Shown piece after piece: positions 1-5,383 of a stretch of 5,383 nucleotides of DNA. The notes beneath the pieces were generated by a model that saw only the letters and a program-made list of their open reading frames with translations, had not been told where the DNA came from and ran no database searches. The stretch spans positions 11,095-16,477 of the forward strand of contig PMZX01000299.1 in the NCBI GenBank assembly GCA_003170035.1. The letters run 5' to 3'. The position numbers and the translations under genes were made by a program. Position 1 is the first letter of the stretch. Each line of letters opens with the position of its first letter. This DNA is from Myxococcales bacterium (GTDB lineage Bacteria > Myxococcota_A > Polyangia > Fen-1088).

Positions 1-260
1 ACCACGGCCGCATCGACCGCGTTGTTGGTGGTCGTGAAGCTGTTGTTCGCAGGCGTGCTCGTGAGCATCTTCGTATCGTGGCAGCAAATGACCCGCTTGT
101 TGTCAATGGCCGGATTGATCGGCATGCCGTTGACCCACCCCCCGGTCGACTGAGCGAACAACTTGTCGAATTTCAGGGCACTGAGCCCCACCGCGCCTGC
201 CGCGCCCGCCGCTGCGGTCTTGAGGAAATCGCGGCGTTTTGGGGATGGATTTGCAGGCAT
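1..260 (-). CDS. Tat-exported DUF362-like protein, second paralog (3' end beyond window)
   Basis: This is the N-terminal 86 codons of a gene that runs off the left edge. The ATG at 260 follows a good Shine-Dalgarno (GGAAGGG, 8 nt upstream) and lies 15 nt after the lipoprotein stop. Residues 8-14 read KRRDFLK, a twin-arginine motif, followed by an Ala/Gly-rich core (about 16-29), so export of the folded protein by the Tat system is expected. Aligned without gaps to the first 86 residues of the 606-aa protein at 1378-3198, 67 positions are identical, including an unbroken stretch at 49-63 that contains Cys-Cys-His-Asp (59-62). By that homology it should carry a DUF362-like domain downstream, but the domain itself is outside the window. 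Whether it also has the repeat linker and C-terminal sorting signal cannot be seen. It is probably co-transcribed with the lipoprotein gene. Confidence 0.9.
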   Translation of the reverse strand, partial: MPANPSPKRRDFLKTAAAGAAGAVGLSALKFDKLFAQSTGGWVNGMPINPAIDNKRVICCHDTKMLTSTPANNSFTTTNNAVDAAV

Positions 261-268
261 TGTTGTAT

Positions 269-275
269 CCCTTCC
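269..275 (-). promoter_or_regulatory. Ribosome-binding site of the second DUF362-like gene
   Basis: GGAAGGG immediately follows the TAA of the lipoprotein gene and lies 8 nt before the ATG at 260. It fixes the start of the truncated gene. The same region before the first paralog reads GAAAGGGATGCAAGA against GGAAGGGATACAACA here, so the leader appears to have been copied together with the coding sequence. Confidence 0.75.
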
Positions 276-848
276 TTACTTGGTTTTTGACTTGAGCATG
301 TCCAGGAATTGCACTGCGACTGGACATGCCGTGCATTGGCCGGTCTGCGCACCAAACCCGCTCAATGCGAGTTCGAAATACGAAGCCTTGAAATGGGCAA
401 TAACGTTCATGCCAGTTAATGTCGAAGACGCAATTGCAACCGAGGCGTCATAGGGTGGAATCACTATTGTGGCGTTCTGATCTTGCTTCTTCCAGGTGAA
501 CATCGTATTGGCCTGGGTGTCCGTTACGAAGTCCATGGCCAAGACCGTGCAAAGGTCTGGATCGGGACCCACCAGACTCTGGTACATGGTCACCCGGCAC
601 CCCTTTTCGGTATAGGCTCCGGCGGCGCCGTCGACTTTCTGAACGTATTCTTCGCCCGTGTAGGTGGAATAGGGGTCACTCGGATCTTGCGTCCAACCGG
701 AGATTTCATTGTCGGCGAACTTATACTGCGCTCCAAATGCGTCCGCGGTCAGGGGGGCGCTGCTTGGACTGCTACCGCACGCCAAGCCGTTGAAACCAAT
801 CAACAAAGACAGTACAGTGAGCCGAGCCCTCGTGGTTCCGATTCCCAT
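276..848 (-). CDS. Small putative lipoprotein of unknown function (190 aa)
   Basis: I do not recognise this family. The start is supported by a strong Shine-Dalgarno (AAAGGAG, 6 nt before the ATG). The N-terminus has basic residues (R7, R9), a hydrophobic stretch (10-19) and a relaxed lipobox Gly-Leu-Ala-Cys ending at C24. Gly at -3 is less typical than Leu, and the residue after Cys is Gly rather than Asp. The likely product is a lipid-anchored envelope protein. A Ser/Pro-rich linker follows (26-31), then a globular region of about 155 residues rich in aromatic and beta-prone segments. Four further cysteines (C84, C100, C172, C175) include a C-terminal Cys-Thr-Ala-Cys pair, which could form disulfides or bind metal. 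It sits between two exported DUF362-like paralogs, 15 nt ahead of the second, which suggests a shared role at the cell surface. The lipoprotein call is good; the function is unknown. Confidence 0.85.
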   Translation of the reverse strand: MGIGTTRARLTVLSLLIGFNGLACGSSPSSAPLTADAFGAQYKFADNEISGWTQDPSDPYSTYTGEEYVQKVDGAAGAYTEKGCRVTMYQSLVGPDPDLCTVLAMDFVTDTQANTMFTWKKQDQNATIVIPPYDASVAIASSTLTGMNVIAHFKASYFELALSGFGAQTGQCTACPVAVQFLDMLKSKTK

Positions 849-894
849 GGAAATCTCCTTTTCACTAGGTGGTGACGTAGAATACTAACAAGGA

Positions 895-910
895 GTGTTT
901 CTAAAAACAC
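895..910. promoter_or_regulatory. AT-rich inverted repeat upstream of the lipoprotein gene (possible operator)
   Basis: GTGTTT-CTAA-AAACAC is a perfect 6-bp dyad about 47 nt upstream of the lipoprotein start. On the minus strand it is followed by TAGTATTCT, whose TATTCT could serve as a weak -10 element. The best 17-nt-spaced -35 (TTTTTA) overlaps the dyad. The position suits a repressor operator, but the promoter match is poor. Confidence 0.3.
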
Positions 911-1104
911 AGAGAAATTGGGTGGCATAAGTTGGTGAGCTGCGACGGTGGTCGCGCTATTCTTGCGTGACGCGATTGTGAGGAGGCGGCGCCTGGTTTG
1001 GGGCGATGTCTATTCGCTGTCCGCTCCCCTGACAGATTGCGGCGGAGTGCCAGAGGGGCCACGGCGTTCATAGCGAAGAGGGTGCGGACATACCCCATTT
1101 TGCG

Positions 1105-1121
1105 CCGACCCCAAGGGTCGG
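1105..1121. repeat. GC-rich hairpin, 7-bp perfect stem
   Basis: CCGACCC-CAA-GGGTCGG forms a 7-bp stem with a 3-nt loop. It is followed by no T-run on either strand, so it is not a classical intrinsic terminator. It could still stop, stabilise or mark processing of the transcript of the 606-aa gene, whose stop lies about 257 nt upstream on the minus strand. Confidence 0.4.
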
Positions 1122-1211
1122 GAAACGTCTTCGCGCTGTGGCCATAGAAAAGCACCACAGCGATGGCAGTGGCCTGTTCCACAAGAAGGGGTTCAGAAAT
1201 TCTGGATACCG

Positions 1212-1231
1212 CAGCGAGGCGGCCTTCGCTG
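1212..1231 (-). terminator. Candidate terminator-like hairpin after the 606-aa gene
   Basis: CAGCGAGG-CGGC-CCTTCGCTG positions pair over 8 bp (seven Watson-Crick pairs and one G-T) with a 4-nt loop. It lies about 147 nt past the stop of the upstream gene. On the minus strand it is followed by CGGTATCCAGAATTTCTG, which has only a short T3 run. Intrinsic terminators are often poor in T in high-GC bacteria, so the call is tentative. Confidence 0.3.
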
Positions 1232-1377
1232 ACTCTTGGAGCTCACGGGGGGCAACGTATCGAACGCCCCGGAGAGTTGGAGTGCGTTGAGCCTTGGCTG
1301 GGCCCCGTGGGTTCAGACAAGCGTTGACGGGGTGTGATAATGAGGTTGGTGCAGTGTGCCTGTGGCGGTAGCCCGGA

Positions 1378-3198
1378 TTACGACGACTTGTCGTCCCCGC
1401 TCACGAGACGCCGAAGTCTTGCAGCCACCACTGTGCCGAGCGCCGCCATCGCGCCCCAGCGGGTGACCTTCCGGTCGATGCCTGCCACGCTGCAGCCACC
1501 CGCTGACTTTCCGCCCGTGATCCCGGTGCCGGTCGCCTGGGGGGGGCCGCTGGTTCCGGGGCTGCCGCCCGCCGCGCTGGCCGTGGTCCCGCCTCCGCCG
1601 CTGGAGGCGCGGGTCGCGGTGGAGCCGCCCGATGCCGATGTGGCACTCGTCGCTGCGCCAGATGTTCCGCCGACAGCACTGGTTGCAGCACCGCTCGTTC
1701 CGCCCGTATCGCTGGTCGTCGCGGTGGTACCCGTTCCGCCAGTACCGCTGGTCGTCACGGTTCCGCCTGTCGACCCGGTGGTGGTTCCGTCTGTCGACCC
1801 GGCGGTTCCGCCCCTGGCGCCGGTGGTCCCGCCCGTCGACCCGGTGCTTCCGCCCGTCGACCCGGTGCTTCCGCCCCTGGCGCCGGTGGTTCCGCCCGTC
1901 GACCCGGTGGTTCCGCCCCTGGCGCCGGTGGTTCCGCCCGTCGATCCAGTGGTTCCGCCCGTCGATCCGGTCGTGCCGCCGCTGCCTCCAGTCGTGCCGC
2001 CGGTGGCGCCGGTTGAGCCGCCCGTGCCGCCCGAACCAGTACTGCCGCCAGCTCCTCCTATTGGAGGCTGGCTGCCGGGAACGTATTCAACCCACTGCAA
2101 CGCGTCCGTTTCGGCATAGTTGAAATTGGTGAGAAACTTCGGGACGTTGTTGTTGGCGTCGGGCTTGCCCATCACGTCCTTCATGATTCTCATCGCGGTG
2201 AGATAGTCCACGATCGGGGCAAAGGTCCCCATGATCATCCGGTCTACCCGGGTGTCAAAACTGCCCCCGGCGCCGTTGCCGTTCGCCAGAAGGCCATCCA
2301 CGATGCACAGTTGCTGGCGGACGGGGTTGCCGCCAAGGATGGCGGCATGCTTGTTGATGTTGCAGATGGCGTCGACGCTGTGCAGCCCGGTCGAACTCGG
2401 CGCGTTATCGGTCCCTGAATTGATGAACGTACCGAGATGGTTCTTCATGCAAAGGGAACAGCTGCCGTACAAATACGACGTTCCCGGACCGCTATGTCTC
2501 TTCACTATCGCGATATCCACCAGGATGTCGATGACGCCATTCACAAGGTCGCCGACGCCCGACATGGTCTTTGTGCTGGCGGTAATGGTGACCGGCACCA
2601 TGCCGCCCAATGATTGGGCATACTTGCTGATGGTCGCGCGTATCTTGGTTGCGTCCGTCAGGCTGCCATAGGTGGAATAGCACGACGAGGCGTCGCTGTT
2701 GGCGTCGTACAGAATGATGTTTGCGGCGGGAACTCCGAGCTGATCCACGAAAACGTCGCAGATCTTCTTGATGACCGCTACACGGGGATGGTTCCCGTTT
2801 GTGCCCAAGATCGCATTCGTCTTGATCGCTACTTTCGTGCTCGCCCAGGGTTTGCTCGATCGGAAGATCGTGCTCCAGGCATCGGCCGCGGTCGCCTTTT
2901 GCGCCAGCTGCTTTGCCATTTCGTCGAGGTTGGAGGCGACCAGGGTCGCATTCACCGCGGCATTCTGGCTGGTGAAGCTGGTGTTCGTGGGCGTGCTCGT
3001 GAGCATGTTCGTATCGTGGCAGCAGATGACCCGCTTGTTGTCGATCGCGGGATTGACCTGCATGCCACTAACCCACCCTGTCGTCGTCTGCGCGAAGAGC
3101 TTTTCGAATTTCAGGGCACTGAGTCCCATTGCGCCCGCCGCGCCCGCCGCGGCGGTCTTGAGGAAATCCCGGCGTTTGGGGTGTGGATTTTCAGACAT
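1378..3198 (-). CDS. Tat-exported DUF362-like protein with Gly/Thr/Ser repeat linker and MYXO-CTERM-like tail (606 aa)
   Basis: The ATG at 3198 has an AAAGGGA ribosome-binding site. Residues 8-14 (KRRDFLK) form a twin-arginine motif, followed by an Ala/Gly-rich core to about 30. From about 50 to 372 the protein looks like a DUF362 domain. The signs are VAIKTNAI (123-130) with NHPRVAVIKKICDVF (136-150), the Cys-Ser-Leu-Cys then Lys-Asn-His-Leu-Gly segment (247-256), and CIVDGLLANGNGAGG (298-312). Residues 381 to about 560 are a low-complexity Gly/Thr/Ser linker with nine 7-residue repeats (407-469) and an 11-residue duplication (499-520). The end has Gly-Gly-Cys-Ser (C at 569), a weakly hydrophobic segment (581-592) and Arg-Leu-Arg-Arg (594-597). 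That is the layout of a MYXO-CTERM-type surface-sorting signal, though an extra 9-residue polar tail follows. The inferred product is a surface-displayed protein with a long flexible stalk. The biochemical role is unknown. It follows the response regulator gene after 353 nt. Confidence 0.85.
   Translation of the reverse strand: MSENPHPKRRDFLKTAAAGAAGAMGLSALKFEKLFAQTTTGWVSGMQVNPAIDNKRVICCHDTNMLTSTPTNTSFTSQNAAVNATLVASNLDEMAKQLAQKATAADAWSTIFRSSKPWASTKVAIKTNAILGTNGNHPRVAVIKKICDVFVDQLGVPAANIILYDANSDASSCYSTYGSLTDATKIRATISKYAQSLGGMVPVTITASTKTMSGVGDLVNGVIDILVDIAIVKRHSGPGTSYLYGSCSLCMKNHLGTFINSGTDNAPSSTGLHSVDAICNINKHAAILGGNPVRQQLCIVDGLLANGNGAGGSFDTRVDRMIMGTFAPIVDYLTAMRIMKDVMGKPDANNNVPKFLTNFNYAETDALQWVEYVPGSQPPIGGAGGSTGSGGTGGSTGATGGTTGGSGGTTGSTGGTTGSTGGTTGARGGTTGSTGGTTGARGGSTGSTGGSTGSTGGTTGARGGTAGSTDGTTTGSTGGTVTTSGTGGTGTTATTSDTGGTSGAATSAVGGTSGAATSATSASGGSTATRASSGGGGTTASAAGGSPGTSGPPQATGTGITGGKSAGGCSVAGIDRKVTRWGAMAALGTVVAARLRRLVSGDDKSS
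1639..1704 (-). repeat. Two-copy 33-bp direct repeat in the linker
   Basis: It encodes two consecutive 11-residue units (GGTSGAATSAV and GGTSGAATSAT, residues 499-520). Ten of the 11 residues match, but seven of those ten codons differ synonymously. The duplication is therefore old, or the protein sequence is constrained. Confidence 0.8.
1792..1980 (-). repeat. Nine-copy 21-bp coding tandem repeat
   Basis: Nine consecutive 21-bp units encode the 7-residue motif GG[TS][TA]G[SA][TR] (residues 407-469) in the linker of the exported protein. Two versions are interspersed: one ends Ser-Thr (GTCGA[CT] on the plus strand) and the other ends Ala-Arg (CTGGCGCC). Units are close to identical at the DNA level, so copy number is likely to vary by slippage or recombination. 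Because the unit is a multiple of 3, changes would keep the frame. Looser repeats extend on both sides (about 1740-2060). Confidence 0.9.
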
Positions 3199-3259
3199 TC
3201 TTGCATCCCTTTCGCTGTTCGGCTCTCGATACAGGTGCGACTAGCTAGGCAGGAATTTC

Positions 3260-3275
3260 TTCAGAGGGCGTGCCG
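3260..3275 (-). promoter_or_regulatory. Weak sigma-54-like promoter upstream of the 606-aa exported protein
   Basis: The minus strand reads CGGCACG-CCCT-CTGAA, compared with the sigma-54 consensus TGGCACG-N4-TTGCA. The -24 GG block matches at six of seven positions. The -12 block keeps only T, G and the final A, and the important C of GC is A. If used, transcription would start near 3249 and give a leader of about 50 nt. It is worth listing because the gene just upstream encodes a sigma-54 activator, but the match is weak. Confidence 0.2.
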
Positions 3276-3326
3276 AACTGGCCTGTTCTGCGTGGTTGAC
3301 ACAGCCTCATTTTGAGAAGTGGCGCC

Positions 3327-3342
3327 AGCCGTGACACCGGCT
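3327..3342. promoter_or_regulatory. Inverted repeat, possible activator-binding site
   Basis: AGCCG-TGACAC-CGGCT is a perfect 5-bp dyad with a 6-nt spacer (16 bp total). Its centre lies about 85 bp upstream of the start site predicted from the sigma-54-like element, within the range usual for enhancer sites of NtrC-family activators. The assignment is inference from position and symmetry only. Confidence 0.3.
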
Positions 3343-3393
3343 CAAGGATCTGCGATCTCGCGAGAGCGCGCTGCGTCTGCTCTCCTTGGCCGC

Positions 3394-3409
3394 AGCCTGA
3401 CTGCCGGTA
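3394..3409. promoter_or_regulatory. Second AGCC-N6-CCGG element, possible half-conserved activator site
   Basis: AGCCTGACTGCCGGTA shares AGCC-N6-CCGG in the same register with the dyad 67 bp away, but its outer right arm is not symmetric. It overlaps the palindrome CGGTACCG (3405-3412). The pair could be a tandem enhancer, or a coincidence in GC-rich DNA. Confidence 0.2.
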
Positions 3410-3551
3410 CCGAGCGTCAGATGAGCACTCGCATCTGCCCAGTCCGGGACATCACCCGCTTCTTCTGGAGACACAATGCGACATTCGCTCTCCGTCCCCC
3501 CCGCCACGCGCTGGCTCGCATCCACATTTTCCGGGCGGCCTGGTTCCCTGG

Positions 3552-4907
3552 CTACTCCGACTCCTCGTCGCTGCCGATGCGCTTCAGAAAAGTAGGGTAG
3601 GAGATCCCGAGGGCGCGGGCTGCGTCCATGCGCCTGCCGCCGAACTGCTCCAGCACATGGCGTGCATAGCGGCGCTGCAGCTCCTCAATGTCAATGGGCG
3701 GGCCTTCCACGCGGAAGGTGTCACCTGCGGGCGCTGCGGAGCTCCCGGCCGAGCCAGCCAGCAAGTCCAGATCAAGCTCGGGCCCTGGGGCGAGCACCAG
3801 CGCGCGTTCGAGCACACTGCGCAACTCGCGCACGTTCCCGGGGAACGGGTAGCGCGCCATGCGTTCCAGCGCGTGCGGGCCCAGCCGAACTTCGCGCCGG
3901 CCCAGCTCAGCCGCCAGATCGGCCAGCATTGCCTGGGCCAGCGGCAGCAGGTCTTCGGGCCGGTCGCGCAGCGGGGGCACGTCAATGCGAAACACCGACA
4001 GGCGAAACCAGAGATCCTCGCGAAAGGCGCCCGCTGCGATCTGCTTCTGCAAATCACGGTTGGTGGCGGCCACCACGCGCGCCGAACTCGATTGCTCGGC
4101 CACGCCGCCCAGTTTGCGAAAACGGCCCGCGTCGAGAAAGGTCAGGATCTTGGGCTGCACATCGATGGGCAATTCGCCCACTTCGTCCAGGAACAGTGTG
4201 CCGCCGTGGGCCACCTCGGCCAGCCCGCGCCGGGCCGCCCGCGCGTCGGTGAAGGCGCCGCGCTCGGAGCCGAATAGCTCGCTCTCGATGGTGGTGGCAG
4301 GCAGGGCGGCGCAGTTTACGTGCACGAAGGGCGCGTCTTCACCGAAGGTCAGCGCGTGCAGGTGGCGCGCCAGCACTTCCTTGCCCGTGCCGGTTTCACC
4401 CAAAAACAGAACCGGGCTTTTCGGGCTGCCCGCGATCCGTTGCAGCATCTCGATTACGCGGCCGAAGCACTTCGATTGCCAAGGCGCCAGGCGCCGCCGC
4501 CCCGACAGTTCTTGCTCGGCCTGCTGCAGCCGGTCGCGCAGGCGAACCGTGCCGACCGCCTGGCGCGCCTTCATCACCAGATCGGCCAGTTCCACCGGCT
4601 TGACCAGATAGTCCGCGGCACCGCTGCGGATGGCGTCCACCGCACCGGCGATCTCGCTGTTGGCGGTGACGATCACCACCGGCACACCAGGCAGGCCGGT
4701 GCGCAGTTCATCCAGGTAGGACAGGCCGTCACCGTCAGGCAGGCGTCGGTCCAGGATGACCAGGCCAGGCGCCTCGCGGGCCGCCTCCCTGCGCGCCTCA
4801 TGCAGCGAACGCGCCAGCGTGACCGCGAAGCCCTCGCGTCGCAGAGCCGTGGCCGCCATGGCCCCGAAAGACCGATCGTCGTCGACGAGAAGAATGGTCA
4901 CGCTCAC
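3552..4907 (-). CDS. Sigma-54-dependent response regulator, NtrC family (451 aa)
   Basis: This is a full-length three-domain activator. The receiver (about 3-115) has the acidic pocket D9-D11, phosphoacceptor D53 (LDRRLPDG), T81 and K103. The AAA+ domain (about 142-370) has Walker A GETGTGKE (170-177), the sigma-54 contact loop as GAFTDA (217-222; usually GAFTGA), Walker B GGTLFLDE (235-242), ATNRDL (281-286), an arginine-finger region FREDLWFRL (295-303) and GNVREL (357-362). A Fis-type HTH (about 406-444, with MDAARALGISYPTFLKRI) completes it at normal family length. The start is GTG, overlapping the kinase stop as GTGA, with GGAG 8 nt upstream, so translation is probably coupled. The role is phosphorylation-controlled, ATP-driven opening of sigma-54 promoters in the cytoplasm. 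The target is unknown; the downstream exported-protein genes are the nearest candidates. No gene symbol can be justified. Confidence 0.95.
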   Translation of the reverse strand: MSVTILLVDDDRSFGAMAATALRREGFAVTLARSLHEARREAAREAPGLVILDRRLPDGDGLSYLDELRTGLPGVPVVIVTANSEIAGAVDAIRSGAADYLVKPVELADLVMKARQAVGTVRLRDRLQQAEQELSGRRRLAPWQSKCFGRVIEMLQRIAGSPKSPVLFLGETGTGKEVLARHLHALTFGEDAPFVHVNCAALPATTIESELFGSERGAFTDARAARRGLAEVAHGGTLFLDEVGELPIDVQPKILTFLDAGRFRKLGGVAEQSSSARVVAATNRDLQKQIAAGAFREDLWFRLSVFRIDVPPLRDRPEDLLPLAQAMLADLAAELGRREVRLGPHALERMARYPFPGNVRELRSVLERALVLAPGPELDLDLLAGSAGSSAAPAGDTFRVEGPPIDIEELQRRYARHVLEQFGGRRMDAARALGISYPTFLKRIGSDEESE

Positions 4908-5383
4908 GTCTGCGCTCCGCGAGGCAGCTCGATGACAAACCGAAGGCCGCGCTCTCCGTGCTCGAAGCGTAGCACGCCGCCCTGGTCCTCGACCGCCCGG
5001 CGCGCCATGGAGAGGCCCAGGCCAATGCCCTTGGACTTGGAGGTGGCGAAGGGTTCGAAGAGCCTGGCCTCGGCATCGGCCACCAGCTCTCCCGCGTTGT
5101 CCTCGACCGCGATGACGGCGGTCCGGTCGGCCATGGTCAGCTTGATGGCCACCCGCGGATCGGTCACCCGGCCCATGTCACGCGCGGCGGCAGCGGCCTC
5201 CACCGCGTTGCGGACCAGGTTGTCCACCGCGGTGGCCAGCAGCAGGGGATCGCAGGCGGCCTCAGCCGTCGCATCCACTTCGCTGGTCACCGTGACGTCG
5301 GCGGCCTCGGGCAGCGTGGCCTTCAGACCGTCCACGGTGTCGGTCAGAAGCGGCGCCAGGCGGGTGACTGCCAGCTGCGGGGA
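4904..5383 (-). CDS. Sensor histidine kinase, C-terminal ATPase domain (5' end beyond window)
   Basis: The last 159 residues of a histidine kinase are visible; the frame stays open to the right edge, so sensor and phospho-accepting His regions are missing. Counting from the edge, the HATPase_c boxes are N (VDNLVRNAVEA, 53-63), G1 (VEDNAGEL, 93-100), F (RLFEPFATSKSKG, 107-119) and G2 (GIGLGLSMARR, 119-129), followed by a typical GG-x-L-x-F strand pattern. The G1 box reads DNAGEL rather than the common DNGPGI, so the second Gly of DxGxG is Glu. The stop overlaps the regulator start by 4 nt, making this the cognate kinase that should autophosphorylate and pass phosphate to D53 of the regulator. 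The overall match resembles NtrB-like kinases, but the signal sensed cannot be judged. Confidence 0.92.
   Translation of the reverse strand, partial: SPQLAVTRLAPLLTDTVDGLKATLPEAADVTVTSEVDATAEAACDPLLLATAVDNLVRNAVEAAAAARDMGRVTDPRVAIKLTMADRTAVIAVEDNAGELVADAEARLFEPFATSKSKGIGLGLSMARRAVEDQGGVLRFEHGERGLRFVIELPRGAQT

Larger units (their letters stand above)
849..1377. other. 529-nt intergenic region, no convincing gene
   Basis: This is the gap between the stop of the 606-aa gene and the start of the lipoprotein gene. Short open frames exist (for example 901-1182 on the minus strand, 93 aa, GTG start), but I see no recognisable domain or ribosome-binding site for them. The region holds at least three perfect or near-perfect hairpins (895-910, 1105-1121, 1212-1231). 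It must contain the end of the upstream transcript, the lipoprotein promoter, or a processed linker. No tRNA, rRNA or mobile-element ends were seen. Confidence 0.6.
3199..3551. other. 353-nt intergenic region, candidate control region
   Basis: This is the gap between the response regulator stop and the start of the 606-aa exported protein. Open frames on either strand here look like shadows, with no domain or ribosome-binding site. I see no clear intrinsic terminator after the regulator. The region contains a degenerate sigma-54-like site (3260-3275) and two AGCC-N6-CCGG elements (3327-3342 and 3394-3409), listed separately. There is also an interrupted hairpin at 3439-3468 (CCAG/CTGG outside, CGGG/CCCG inside). 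Confidence 0.55.

Noticed and set aside
901..1182. 93-aa minus-strand open frame in the large gap
   Set aside because: GTG start without a visible ribosome-binding site, Arg/Pro-rich composition and no recognised family. A homology hit in relatives would reopen it.
1792..1980. Possible CRISPR array
   Set aside because: The 21-bp units are contiguous with no unique spacers and code in frame for a Gly/Thr linker.
1334..2119. 261-aa plus-strand open frame with Pro/Val/Asp repeats
   Set aside because: It is antisense to the repeat linker of the exported protein. The periodic composition comes from the 21-bp repeat and the absence of stops in GC-rich DNA; it has no domain, and the opposite strand has a clear domain structure and ribosome-binding site.
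1632..2123. 163-aa plus-strand open frame rich in Arg, Trp and Phe
   Set aside because: It is another frame of the same repeat array, with implausible composition and no support for translation.
2614..3315. 233-aa plus-strand open frame
   Set aside because: It is antisense to the DUF362-like N-terminal half. A similar antisense frame recurs at 78-290 only because the paralogs share DNA sequence.
3307..3525. 72-aa minus-strand open frame between regulator and exported protein
   Set aside because: Polar, charge-rich sequence with no recognised domain or ribosome-binding site; more likely non-coding control region.
3312..4277. 321-aa plus-strand open frame
   Set aside because: It lies opposite the response regulator, whose receiver, AAA+ and HTH motifs are all intact in the minus-strand frame; this is a high-GC shadow.

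Overview
The window reads as a piece of a high-GC Myxococcota-type (deltaproteobacterial) chromosome. The evidence is the base composition, the wide use of GTG starts, a Tat-exported protein ending in a Gly-Gly-Cys-Ser / weak membrane segment / basic tail that resembles MYXO-CTERM, and an NtrC-type two-component pair. The lineage is inferred from these features, not proven. Every gene I can support lies on the minus strand, so transcription runs from high to low coordinates.

Layout in transcription order. (1) 5383-4904: the C-terminal ATPase part of a sensor histidine kinase, cut by the window edge. (2) 4907-3552: a complete sigma-54-dependent response regulator (receiver, AAA+, Fis-type HTH) that overlaps the kinase by 4 nt (GTGA). 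(3) 3551-3199: a 353-nt gap with no convincing gene. It holds a weak sigma-54-like site and two AGCC-N6-CCGG elements upstream of it. (4) 3198-1378: a 606-aa Tat-exported DUF362-like protein with a long Gly/Thr/Ser repeat linker and a MYXO-CTERM-like tail. (5) 1377-849: a 529-nt gap with no convincing gene but three clear hairpins. (6) 848-276: a small lipoprotein of unknown function. (7) 260 to beyond position 1: the start of a second Tat/DUF362-like protein, 67/86 residues identical to the N-terminus of the first and with the same ribosome-binding-site region.

Working picture (inference): a two-component sigma-54 system sits upstream of a cassette for the cell envelope, in which two paralogous exported DUF362-like proteins flank a lipoprotein. 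The regulator may control the first exported gene through the candidate enhancer and promoter sites in the 353-nt gap. The lipoprotein and second paralog, only 15 nt apart, are probably one transcription unit. DUF362 has no generally established biochemical role that I can assign here, so the function of the cassette is open.
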